From Magnetococcales bacterium (GTDB lineage: Bacteria > Pseudomonadota > Magnetococcia > Magnetococcales > JADGCH01), in the NCBI GenBank assembly GCA_015229115.1, contig JADGCH010000002.1, positions 78,968 to 115,085 on the forward strand: a stretch of DNA of 36,118 bases, written 5' to 3'. Shown here in pieces: positions 16,060-24,920 of this stretch. How positions within the stretch are numbered: position 1 is the first letter of the stretch; each line of letters starts with the position of its first letter. The position numbers were made by a program, and so were the translations under genes. Below the pieces are notes generated by a model that was not told the DNA's origin, made no database searches, and saw only the letters and a list, made by a program, of their open reading frames with translations.

Positions 16060-17494
16060 AGCACGCTTCCTGTCGCAGCCACCGATCCATCGCTGCTGCC
16101 ACCTGACGACCGCTCATGATGGCTTTCAGCACCAGCGATTGCCCCATGGCCATGTCGCCGGCAGCAAACAGACCGGGCCGACTGGTCATGCCATGGTGAT
16201 CGACACGGACGTTGCCGCGTCCATCCAGAGCAACGCCCAGATCGGTGATCAGCCCCTGATGGACCGGATGGACAAATCCCATGGCCAACAGCACCAGATC
16301 GGCTTCCAGAACAAAATGGTTGCCGGAAAGCTCGCGCATCTGCATCGGGCCGCCCTCCTCCGGCTCACTCCAGGCCAGCTCAGCACAACGCACCGCCTGT
16401 ACCTGCCCCGCTGCGTTGCCCTCAAAACATTTGGTCAGAATACTCCAAAGGCGACGGCACCCTTCCTCATGCGAGGTGGAGGTGCGTACCGTGTGGGGCC
16501 ACATTGGCCAGGGCGTCTCCAGGGAGCGTTCCTTGGGAGGCCTGGGCAACAACTCAATCTGGGTGATGTGGAGCGCCCCCTGACGCACCGAGGTACCGAC
16601 ACAATCGGCACCGGTATCGCCGCCACCAATGACCACCACCCGTTTGCCGGTCGCCACAATCTGCCGGTCATCCGGAATAACGACCCCTTCCAGTCTGCGG
16701 TTCTGCTGCACCAGAAAATCCATGGCAAAGTGGATACCGGTCAGCTCACGTCCCGGCAACGGCAAATCACGTGGCTGTTCCGATCCACCGGCCAGCAATA
16801 CCGCATCGAATTCGGCCATGAGCTGGCTGGCTACCAGATCAATGCCGACGTGCACACCGGTCCGGATGGTCACCCCTTCGTCCTGCAACTGCTTCAGACG
16901 ACGGTCGATGACCCACTTCTCCAGCTTGAAATCGGGAATGCCATAACGCAACAAACCACCGGCCTGAGGCTGCTTTTCAAACAGTACCACGGCATGACCG
17001 GCACGCGCCAACTGCTGGCTGGCAGCCATGCCAGCAGGTCCGGAACCCACCACGGCCACTCGCTTGCCACTCTGCTTCAGGGCTGGCTGGGGATGGATCA
17101 GCCCGCGCTTGAACCCCTCATCAGCGATGGTCTTTTCGATGTAGCGAATGGTAACCGCCTCACGATTCAACCCCAATACACAGGAGGACTCGCAGGGCGC
17201 CGGACAGACACGACCGGTAAACTCAGGGAAGTTATTGGTACTGTGCAGGGCATCAACGGCCTGTTGCCACTGCTGACGATAGACCCAGTCGTTCCAGATC
17301 GGAATCAGGTTGTTGAGATGGCACCCACTGTGACAAAATGGGATACCGCAGTCCATGCAGCGGGCGGCCTGATGGCACAGACGGTCGAGCGAAAAAGGCT
17401 GATAAAGCTCCTGCCAGTCCTTGACCCGTTCGGCGACCGGACGTGGCTGCGGCGTTTCACGCTCGATTTCCATGAATCCAGTGATTTTACCCAT
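16058..17494 (-). CDS. gltD: Glutamate synthase (NADPH) small subunit
   Basis: GltD supplies electrons from NADPH to GltB for making two glutamates from glutamine and 2-oxoglutarate. The 478-residue length is typical. N-terminal cysteines for iron-sulfur clusters are seen at 46, 49, 54, 58 (CMDCGIPFCHSGC) and 97, 101, 105 (CPAPCESSC). FAD-binding VVGSGPAGMAAS is near 148, and the NADPH site VVIGGGDTGADCVG is in the middle. Its ATG overlaps the gltB end by 8 bases, so the two subunits are translationally coupled. Confidence 0.97.
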   Translation of the reverse strand: MGKITGFMEIERETPQPRPVAERVKDWQELYQPFSLDRLCHQAARCMDCGIPFCHSGCHLNNLIPIWNDWVYRQQWQQAVDALHSTNNFPEFTGRVCPAPCESSCVLGLNREAVTIRYIEKTIADEGFKRGLIHPQPALKQSGKRVAVVGSGPAGMAASQQLARAGHAVVLFEKQPQAGGLLRYGIPDFKLEKWVIDRRLKQLQDEGVTIRTGVHVGIDLVASQLMAEFDAVLLAGGSEQPRDLPLPGRELTGIHFAMDFLVQQNRRLEGVVIPDDRQIVATGKRVVVIGGGDTGADCVGTSVRQGALHITQIELLPRPPKERSLETPWPMWPHTVRTSTSHEEGCRRLWSILTKCFEGNAAGQVQAVRCAELAWSEPEEGGPMQMRELSGNHFVLEADLVLLAMGFVHPVHQGLITDLGVALDGRGNVRVDHHGMTSRPGLFAAGDMAMGQSLVLKAIMSGRQVAAAMDRWLRQEAC

Positions 17495-20400
17495 TGGCCC
17501 GTCTCTCCTGATGAACGCTCTTGTCCTGCCGTTGTTTCAGATCCGCCAGCACTCGTTTGTAATCAACCGGCATCACCTTGACAAATCGGGTGATGGCGCT
17601 ATCCCAGTCCCCCAGTAACTGCTCAGCCACACGGCTACCGGTATGGCCATGGTGGTTGTGCAGCAACTGTCGCAGCAACAGCCGATCTTCCGTCTCGGTG
17701 ATCGGTTCCAGCCCTACCATGGACTTATTGCACAGGGCAGCAAAGTGACCCGCCTGGTCGAGCACGAAGGCCACTCCACCACTCATGCCGGCGGCGAAAT
17801 TGCGTCCGGTGCTACCCAGTATAACGATGGTACCACCGGTCATGTATTCACAGCCATGATCTCCCACACCCTCGACCACGGCTGTGGCACCGGAATTACG
17901 CACCGCGAAGCGCTCACCAGCCATGCCACGGAAATAGGCCTCACCCCCGGTAGCACCATACAGCACGGTATTGCCTAGAACGATATTGTCTTCGGCCAGG
18001 AAACCAGCACGGCGATGGGGCCTGATGACAATACGCCCGCCCGACATACCCTTGCCGACATAGTCGTTGGCGGCACCCTCCAGATAGAGGGATACCCCAG
18101 GCACGTTAAAAGCACCAAAACTCTGTCCGGCCACTCCCTTGAAGTAACATTGGATGGTATCGTCCGGTAGTCCGGAAACACCAAACCGCTTTGAGATCTC
18201 TCCTCCCAGCATGGCACCAACGGTACGGTCGGTGTTGTGGATCGGTAGGTGAATCTCGATGGCATCGCGGTTTTTGAAGGCCCGTTCGGCCAGATCAAGC
18301 AGCTTGTGGTCCAGCACATCGGCGATATCGTGCTGCTGCGCCTGGACACAGCGGGTGGCAATGTTGGAGGGCACATCCGGTTTGTGCAGGATAGCCGAGA
18401 AATCCAGTCCACGCGCTTTCCAGTGATCAATGGCCCGTTTGACCTCCAGACAATCAACCCGGCCGATCATCTCGTCCATGGTGTGAAAGCCCATGGAGGC
18501 CATCAGTTCACGCACCTCATTGGCGACAAAAAAGAGGTAATTGACCACATGCTGCGGCTTGCCGGTAAACTTCTTGCGCAACGAAGGATCCTGGGTGGCG
18601 ATGCCAACCGGACAGGTACCGAGGTGACACTTGCGCATCATGATGCAGCCCTCTACCACCAGAGGCGCGGTGGCAAAACCGAACTCTTCGGCACCCAGCA
18701 AAGCAGCAATGACCACATCCCGACCGGTACGTATCTGACCGTCGGCCTGCAGCCGTACCCGACCGCGCAGATCGTTGAGTACCAGCGTCTGCTGGGTCTC
18801 TGCCAAACCCAGTTCCCAAGGTGCCCCAACATGCTTGATGGAACTGAGCGGACTGGCGCCCGTACCGCCATCACCACCCGAAATAAGAATCATGTCGGCA
18901 TGACCCTTGGCAACACCTGCCGCAATGGTACCAACTCCCACCGCCGATACCAGCTTGACCGAAATACGGGCACGCGGGTTGACATTTTTCAGGTCAAAGA
19001 TCAGCTGCGCCAGATCCTCAATGGAATAGATATCGTGATGAGGCGGCGGACTGATCAGCGTCACCCCTGGAGTGGTGTTGCGGGTACGGGCGATAATCTG
19101 ATTGACCTTGTAGCCAGGCAGCTGTCCACCCTCACCGGGCTTGGCCCCTTGGGCGATCTTGATCTGGATTTCGTCGGCGTTGACCAGATAGTGACTGGAA
19201 ACACCAAAACGGGCCGATGCCACCTGTTTGATGGCACTACGGGCCAGGTCACCGTTGGGGTGAGGCTGATACCGTTCCGGATCCTCGCCACCCTCGCCGG
19301 TGTTCGATTTGCCACCCACACGGTTCATGGCGATGGCAAGCGTCTCGTGCGCCTCTTTAGAGATGGAACCGAACGACATGGCACCGGTGACAAAACGCTT
19401 GACAATCTCGGCAGCCGGCTCGACTTCCTCAAGCGGAACCGGTACCCGTGACCGTTTGAGGCGAAACAGCCCGCGCAAGGTGCAAAGAGCCCGTTCCTGA
19501 TCGTTGATCAGATGCGAGAACTCCTTGTAAGAGGCAAAGTTCTTGGTACGCGCCGCCTGTTGCAGCCGAGTGATCGACTCGGGCGTCCAGAGGTGACGCT
19601 CACCACCATGACGGAATTTATATTCGCCACCAACATGTAGCATATTGAGGTAAACGACCTGATCTGCATAGGCCTGGCGATGACGCCTGAGCACCTCTTC
19701 GGCGATGATGTCAAGGCCGACACCCTCAATACGCGATACAGTACCGGTAAAATAGCGCTCCACCACCTGACGGTTCAGGCCAATGGCTTCAAAAATCTGG
19801 GCGCCACAATAGCTGCGCAGCGTGGAGATGCCCATTTTTGAAAAGACTTTCATCAACCCTTTGCCAATGGCCTTGATGTAGTTGGCCTCGGCCTTGGCCA
19901 CCGTAATCTCTGGTGCCATCAGACCCTTGTCAACCTGATCGGCCAGACTCTCCAGAGCTAGCCAAGGATTGATGGCACTGACGCCATAACCGATCAGCAA
20001 GGCAAAATGGGCCACTTCACGCGCTTCACCTGTTTCCACCAGAATGCTGGCCTTGCTGCGCAAGCCGCTGCGAATAAGGTGATGATGCACCGCTGAAGCG
20101 GCCAGCAGGATAGGAATGGCTGCCCGTTGCTCATCGACACCACGGTCACTGAGGATAATCAGGCTACACTGCTGATCGGTTACAGCGCCGGCCGTGGCAT
20201 CCAGCAGCTGCCGCAGAGCCTGTTCCATGGCACGCTGCCCCCCTCCCACCGGGAACAGGATCGAAAAGCGCTGGGCTTTCAGTCCCGGCCGATCGACAGC
20301 ACAGATGCTGGCCAATTCGCCCTGGCTGAGAATGGGCTGCGACAGAAAAATGCGCTGCACCCGGCCATTGGCCTGATCCAGTAGATTGTGAACCGGACCG

Positions 20401-22049
20401 ATGGCGTTGAACAGGCTCATGACCAGCTCTTCACGGATCGGGTCGATGGGTGGATTGGTCACTTGGGCAAACAGCTGCTTGAAATAGTTGAACAGCAACG
20501 TCGGATGATCCGAGAGAACCGGCAGGGCAGCATCGTTGCCCATGGATCCAATCGGTTCTTCACCCTGCTGCGCCATCGGCACCAGCAACACCGACAGATC
20601 CTCCTCGGTATAACCAAAGGCGCGCTGCCGCGTCATCAGCGGCGTTGACTCCGCTGTAACCGGTGGTTGACCCGTGAGCTGATCCAGCGTGACCAAGCCG
20701 TCCTGCAACCATTGCCCATAAGGATGGAGACGACTGACCTGCTGCTTGATCTCCTGGTCCTCAATGATGCGGCCCTGTTGCAGATCGATCAGGAACATGC
20801 GTCCCGGCTGCAAACGGCCGTTGTAGACCACCTCCTCGGGTGGAAACATCCAGGTGCCTGCCTCGGAAGCCATGACACAGAGGCCGTTGCTGGTGATTTG
20901 ATAGCGGGCCGGACGCAGGCCGTTGCGATCCAGAGTGGCACCGATGATCCGTCCATCGGTGAAGGTCATGGCCGCCGGACCGTCCCAAGGCTCCATCATC
21001 AGGGCGTGGTAATGGTAAAAGGCCTTGCGTTCCTCATCCATGGCCTGATGGTTTTCCCAAGCCTCAGGAATCAGCATCATCATCGCCTGCGGCAAGGAAC
21101 GACCACACAGCACCAGAAACTCCAGGGCACGGTCAAACGAAGCCGAATCGGAAAAGCCCTCGGGCAATACCGGGAACAGCTTACGTAGATCGTCACCAAA
21201 CAGGTGGCTGCTCAGGGAGGCCTCACGGGCCCTCATCCAGTTGAGGTTACCACGCAGGGTGTTGATCTCGCCATTGTGGCAGATCATGCGGAAGGGATGA
21301 GCCAGATCCCAGGTCGGAAAGGTGTTGGTCGAATAGCGCTGATGAACCATGGCCAGTGCTGTAACCATGGCCGGATCAGCCAAGTCGAGATAATAGTCTG
21401 GCACTTGATCGGCCAGAAACATGCCTTTGTAGACCAGAGTACGGGTGGAAAAACTGGCAATGTGGAAAGAACGCAGCTCCTTGGTATCATAGCCCATGAC
21501 CGCATTTTCCATACGCCGCCGGATGATATAGAGCTTACGTTCGAACCAGTTATCGTCGGCATGGACCGGGCGGTTGCGCACCGCAACAAAGGCCTGCCGC
21601 ACGACCGGTTCAGAAGCCTTGGCCACAAACCCGATGCGGGCAGCACGATTGACCGACACATCGCGCCAGCCCAGAAACAGCTGTCCCTCCTCGGCAACAA
21701 TCTGCTCCAGCAGACGCATGCAGGAGGTCTGCAACGAGTAGTCCTTGGGCAGAAACAGCATGGCCACGCCATAATCGCCCATCGCCGGCAGGTTAATATG
21801 CAGGGAGCGGCATTCACTGCGCAAAAAAGCATCCGGCATCTGAATCAGAATACCAGCACCATCACCTGTGAGAGGATCAGCACCGACGGCACCACGATGC
21901 GTCAGGTTTTCGAGCACCTTGAGAGCCATTTGCAGGATGCTGTGCGATGCCTCGCCCTTGATATGGGCAACAAAGCCGATACCACAGCCATCGTGTTCGA
22001 ATCGGGGGTCGTACAACCCCTGCCGTTGCGGCACACCACAATCGATCAT
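17487..22049 (-). CDS. gltB: Glutamate synthase (NADPH) large subunit
   Basis: This large subunit has 1520 residues from ATG 22049. The frame is open farther upstream, but that part overlaps the promoter and nearly reaches the previous gene, and ATG 22049 gives the normal short propeptide before catalytic Cys22 (CGIGFVAHI). Order: class II amidotransferase domain; central domain; FMN-binding synthase domain with GGDGGTGASPLSS; the 3Fe-4S cysteines in CIMMRKCHLGTCPVG; and the C-terminal beta-helix with Gly-rich repeats (YVGKGMSGGRIVIRP, YMTGGTIVILG). It works with GltD in ammonia assimilation. It follows two hemerythrin genes but has its own candidate promoter. Confidence 0.97.
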   Translation of the reverse strand: MIDCGVPQRQGLYDPRFEHDGCGIGFVAHIKGEASHSILQMALKVLENLTHRGAVGADPLTGDGAGILIQMPDAFLRSECRSLHINLPAMGDYGVAMLFLPKDYSLQTSCMRLLEQIVAEEGQLFLGWRDVSVNRAARIGFVAKASEPVVRQAFVAVRNRPVHADDNWFERKLYIIRRRMENAVMGYDTKELRSFHIASFSTRTLVYKGMFLADQVPDYYLDLADPAMVTALAMVHQRYSTNTFPTWDLAHPFRMICHNGEINTLRGNLNWMRAREASLSSHLFGDDLRKLFPVLPEGFSDSASFDRALEFLVLCGRSLPQAMMMLIPEAWENHQAMDEERKAFYHYHALMMEPWDGPAAMTFTDGRIIGATLDRNGLRPARYQITSNGLCVMASEAGTWMFPPEEVVYNGRLQPGRMFLIDLQQGRIIEDQEIKQQVSRLHPYGQWLQDGLVTLDQLTGQPPVTAESTPLMTRQRAFGYTEEDLSVLLVPMAQQGEEPIGSMGNDAALPVLSDHPTLLFNYFKQLFAQVTNPPIDPIREELVMSLFNAIGPVHNLLDQANGRVQRIFLSQPILSQGELASICAVDRPGLKAQRFSILFPVGGGQRAMEQALRQLLDATAGAVTDQQCSLIILSDRGVDEQRAAIPILLAASAVHHHLIRSGLRSKASILVETGEAREVAHFALLIGYGVSAINPWLALESLADQVDKGLMAPEITVAKAEANYIKAIGKGLMKVFSKMGISTLRSYCGAQIFEAIGLNRQVVERYFTGTVSRIEGVGLDIIAEEVLRRHRQAYADQVVYLNMLHVGGEYKFRHGGERHLWTPESITRLQQAARTKNFASYKEFSHLINDQERALCTLRGLFRLKRSRVPVPLEEVEPAAEIVKRFVTGAMSFGSISKEAHETLAIAMNRVGGKSNTGEGGEDPERYQPHPNGDLARSAIKQVASARFGVSSHYLVNADEIQIKIAQGAKPGEGGQLPGYKVNQIIARTRNTTPGVTLISPPPHHDIYSIEDLAQLIFDLKNVNPRARISVKLVSAVGVGTIAAGVAKGHADMILISGGDGGTGASPLSSIKHVGAPWELGLAETQQTLVLNDLRGRVRLQADGQIRTGRDVVIAALLGAEEFGFATAPLVVEGCIMMRKCHLGTCPVGIATQDPSLRKKFTGKPQHVVNYLFFVANEVRELMASMGFHTMDEMIGRVDCLEVKRAIDHWKARGLDFSAILHKPDVPSNIATRCVQAQQHDIADVLDHKLLDLAERAFKNRDAIEIHLPIHNTDRTVGAMLGGEISKRFGVSGLPDDTIQCYFKGVAGQSFGAFNVPGVSLYLEGAANDYVGKGMSGGRIVIRPHRRAGFLAEDNIVLGNTVLYGATGGEAYFRGMAGERFAVRNSGATAVVEGVGDHGCEYMTGGTIVILGSTGRNFAAGMSGGVAFVLDQAGHFAALCNKSMVGLEPITETEDRLLLRQLLHNHHGHTGSRVAEQLLGDWDSAITRFVKVMPVDYKRVLADLKQRQDKSVHQERRANG

Positions 22050-22104
22050 AGCCTGAACATTCCTGGGATTTAAGTTATGGAATCTAATGTCACAAAAACG
22101 GTTA

Positions 22105-22133
22105 TTTATCCAGCAATCAGGCCAGCATGTCAA
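22105..22133 (-). promoter_or_regulatory. Candidate promoter for gltBD
   Basis: TTGACA (22128-22133) with a 17-base spacer and GATAAA (22105-22110) on the minus strand, in the 94-base gap before gltB. The -35 is perfect; the -10 matches at 4 of 6. Confidence 0.55.
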
Positions 22134-22143
22134 TGAATCCTGA

Positions 22144-23163
22144 TCAACGGGCAATGTTCTGGAAGAAGCCCCGGTATTGCACATCCACCGTAGTAGTGTG
22201 ATTCATGAGCCAGTCGATGAGAAAAAAGAGCAGATCCATGGCCAGACCAATATCACGCTGCCGCTGGAATTTGCCGTACAGTTCCAGCAACCGTTCTGTT
22301 AGCTTTTGATGTTCTTCCCGATGTTGCTCATAGTGGGGATAGCCATGGCGCTGCATCATCTCTTCTTCGGCACGAAAATGAATCTGGACATAACGTTTCA
22401 GAAAATCGAACAAAGCGTCAACCGGCTGCCAATTGATATCCTGGTAGAACCGGCCACGCAAGCCGTCGATCAATCCCTGCAGCTGCACCATCTGGTTGAG
22501 CAACTGCTGGTGCTCCTGATTGAAGCGGGGCACACCGACATCCTGCAACCGCCCTTTCAGAGCCTGAACCATGCTGCTGCCCTGTTGTGATGAGACAATT
22601 CTTGCGGTGGACGGAGGAGGCAACGGCGATGGCCGACTGACAAGAACCTTTGACCGCGGCTGGACAGAAGGACGAAACAGCTCGGGGTCGATCACCTCTC
22701 CCTGTGATGCGCGTGAATAGAGCATGTCCACGCTGTTGATATGATCAAACAACCAGCCAACGGTCAGATGGAGCAGGTCAACGATATGGGTGACCGACTC
22801 GCTCCAGATCCGTTGCTCAATCGCCAGCACAGCGTTGACAAATTTCTGGTGCGCCTGAATATGGTGGTCTAGTCCTACAAAGCTGACCTGGCGCATGTAT
22901 TGCTCTTCCTCCTGAAAGTGATTCAGGGCGTATCCCTTCAGTTGATCAAGCACCTTTTTAATTGTCTTTCTATCATCTTCCGTTGGCGCATGGCGCTGTA
23001 ACATATTGACACAGCCATACAATTCGGTGATGTAGTCGATGAGCACCACATGCTGCTGATGAAACGAGGCCACCTTGACCTCCCGCAAACGCACCTTGAG
23101 ACTTTGCCGGAACTGCTCAACGGACAGTCCCTGTGAGTGAGCCCCCCCTGGTGGAATAGCCAT
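22144..23163 (-). CDS. Tandem bacteriohemerythrin protein B
   Basis: This 339-residue protein carries two hemerythrin four-helix domains joined by a Ser/Pro-rich linker (about 170-205). Domain 1 shows the di-iron ligands His38 (FHQQH), His82 and Glu86 (NHFQEEE), His101 and His105 (HIQAH), and a final His/Asp pair in WLFDHINSVD. Domain 2 has FNQEH, IHFRAEEEMM, HREEH and WLMNHTTTVD. Such proteins bind O2 and may sense or buffer it. I chose ATG 23163, one base after the preceding stop and with GAGGGA upstream, over GTG 23178. It is a paralogue of the adjacent upstream gene. Confidence 0.9.
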   Translation of the reverse strand: MAIPPGGAHSQGLSVEQFRQSLKVRLREVKVASFHQQHVVLIDYITELYGCVNMLQRHAPTEDDRKTIKKVLDQLKGYALNHFQEEEQYMRQVSFVGLDHHIQAHQKFVNAVLAIEQRIWSESVTHIVDLLHLTVGWLFDHINSVDMLYSRASQGEVIDPELFRPSVQPRSKVLVSRPSPLPPPSTARIVSSQQGSSMVQALKGRLQDVGVPRFNQEHQQLLNQMVQLQGLIDGLRGRFYQDINWQPVDALFDFLKRYVQIHFRAEEEMMQRHGYPHYEQHREEHQKLTERLLELYGKFQRQRDIGLAMDLLFFLIDWLMNHTTTVDVQYRGFFQNIAR

Positions 23164-23164
23164 C

Positions 23165-24157
23165 TCAAATTCCCTCACCTTTCAGATCACTCTTGTACTG
23201 AAAATCAACGGTATTGATATGGTTCATCAGCCAGTCAATCAGGAAGAACAGCAGATCCATAGCCACCGCGATGGTCTTGTCGCTCTGAAAGCGGCGGTAC
23301 AATTCTGCCAAACGCGAGGAGAGTTGCTGGTGATGCTGCCGATGCTGGTCGTAATGAGGATAATGCCGCTGCTGCATCATCTCTTCCTCACCGCGAAAAT
23401 GGGCCTGGGTATAGCGATGAAGAAAGTTGAACAGGCCCGCAATCTGATCCCAGTCAGCCGCGCTGGCAGTACGGTTGCGTGCGCTATGAATCGTTTCATA
23501 CAGATGCATAATCTGGTTAAGTAACTGCTGGTGTTCCTGATTGAAACGGGGCACACCGACATCACGCAACCGCCCTTTTAACGCCCGGATCATGCTCTGT
23601 TCTGACAACGGTAGGGTACCACCAGCAGCCCCATGTCCTGGGGTAACAGAAGTCACCGACGGTCGTTTTGACACGATTTTCAGGCGGTCGGCATCAATGA
23701 CCTCTCCTTCTGCGGCACGGGAATAGAGAATATCGATGGTGTTGATGTGATCAAACAGCCAGCCGATGGTCAGATGCAACAGGTCAAGGATATGGGCAAT
23801 GGAATCGTGCCAGACCCGCCGCTCCATATCGGTGAGAGCGGCAACAAACTTACGGTGAGCATTGATTTGCTGCTGCAGCCCGATGAATTGAATCTTCTGT
23901 AGGTACTCCTCCTCCTCACGAAAATGCTGCAGGGTATAGTCCCTGAACTGGTTCAATACCCGAGTGAGCTGCTGTTTGTCAGCCTCGGTAGGAGCATGGC
24001 GCTGCAGCTCGCGAATGCAGCCGTAGAGATCGGTGATGTAATCGACCAAAACCAGATGCTGCTGATGGAAAACGGGCACCTTGATCTCCCTCAGACGCAG
24101 CCGCAACGTCTGACGAAACTGATCGACCGATAACTCGTGAAAAATTGGATCAGACAT
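23165..24157 (-). CDS. Tandem bacteriohemerythrin protein A
   Basis: This 330-residue protein has the same two-domain layout as its neighbour. Domain 1: His34, His78, Glu82, His101, His137 and Asp142 are present, but the first His of the HxxxH pair is replaced by Gln97 (LQQQINAH). Domain 2 keeps all ligands: NQEH, AHFRGEEEMM, QHRQHH, NHINTVD. It lies 30 bases after the response regulator gene and 1 base before hemerythrin B, so a shared transcript is likely. Hemerythrins are plentiful in magnetotactic bacteria, which must find low-oxygen zones. Domain 1 may bind iron or O2 differently from the others. Confidence 0.9.
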   Translation of the reverse strand: MSDPIFHELSVDQFRQTLRLRLREIKVPVFHQQHLVLVDYITDLYGCIRELQRHAPTEADKQQLTRVLNQFRDYTLQHFREEEEYLQKIQFIGLQQQINAHRKFVAALTDMERRVWHDSIAHILDLLHLTIGWLFDHINTIDILYSRAAEGEVIDADRLKIVSKRPSVTSVTPGHGAAGGTLPLSEQSMIRALKGRLRDVGVPRFNQEHQQLLNQIMHLYETIHSARNRTASAADWDQIAGLFNFLHRYTQAHFRGEEEMMQQRHYPHYDQHRQHHQQLSSRLAELYRRFQSDKTIAVAMDLLFFLIDWLMNHINTVDFQYKSDLKGEGI

Positions 24158-24187
24158 GGTCTTGACGAACGTGCTCCTCTTTGGCGG

Positions 24188-24916
24188 TTATTTCGCTAGC
24201 TCGCGCAGAAACGCTATCAACTGGATTCCATTTTGTCGCTGAACAGCAACCCAACCCATCTCTACGTTGATGGCACGCCCATCAGCACACACGGCCGAAC
24301 CCAGCAACTGCTCACGGTGACCCTGTCGTTGCAATAAGACCTGTTTCATAGCAGGCCATTCCGGAGACTGTACGAATTGCTCCAGGGGTTGCCCAATCAG
24401 CTGCTCCCGAGAATAGCCCAACAATGACCTGACTGAGGCATTACAGTCAAGGATACAGCCTTCGGCATCCATCAACAGAATACTATCCTGCACCTGGTCG
24501 AGCACGACCTGCATGGCCGCTATCTGCTCGCGCTGACGCCTGAGCTCAAGATGGGTATGAATGCGGGCGTGCAGCACCTCAGGCTTGATGGGCTTGGTGA
24601 TGTAATCAACAGCACCGCAGGCAAACCCTTTGCCCTCATCCTCCTGATTGTCCATCGCTGTCACAAAAATGACTGGGATGGTGCGGGTCGCATCGCTGGC
24701 CTGCAGCTGGCGACACACCTGGTAACCATCCATTTCCGGCATCATGACATCCAGCAGAATCAGATCGGGCGGTTTGGTTGCGATGATTTTCAAGGCCGTC
24801 TGGCCATTATTGGCCGCCATGACCTGATAGTGATCCACCAACATCGACATCATGAATTTGATATTGCCGGGAACATCGTCGACGATCAGGAGAGTCTGTC
24901 TTTGGGTTGCGATCAT
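24188..24916 (-). CDS. Response regulator with REC and PAS domains
   Basis: This 242-residue product has a receiver domain (8-125) with phospho-accepting Asp56 (LILLDVMMP), VTAMD for the conserved Thr, and DYITKPIKP for the Lys. A short coiled linker leads to a PAS-like domain (about 137-240: LDQVQDSILLMDAEGCILDCN and SLLGYSREQLIGQPL). No DNA-binding or enzymatic output domain is present, so it probably relays a signal or passes it to partners. I chose ATG 24916, 4 bases after the kinase stop codon; the earlier start at 24991 would lie inside the kinase gene. Confidence 0.9.
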   Translation of the reverse strand: MIATQRQTLLIVDDVPGNIKFMMSMLVDHYQVMAANNGQTALKIIATKPPDLILLDVMMPEMDGYQVCRQLQASDATRTIPVIFVTAMDNQEDEGKGFACGAVDYITKPIKPEVLHARIHTHLELRRQREQIAAMQVVLDQVQDSILLMDAEGCILDCNASVRSLLGYSREQLIGQPLEQFVQSPEWPAMKQVLLQRQGHREQLLGSAVCADGRAINVEMGWVAVQRQNGIQLIAFLRELAK

Positions 24917-24920
24917 TGAA

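Noticed and set aside
16139-17581. Plus-strand open frame of 480 codons
   Set aside because: It is antisense to gltD, whose protein is unmistakable; the antisense product has no recognisable domain.
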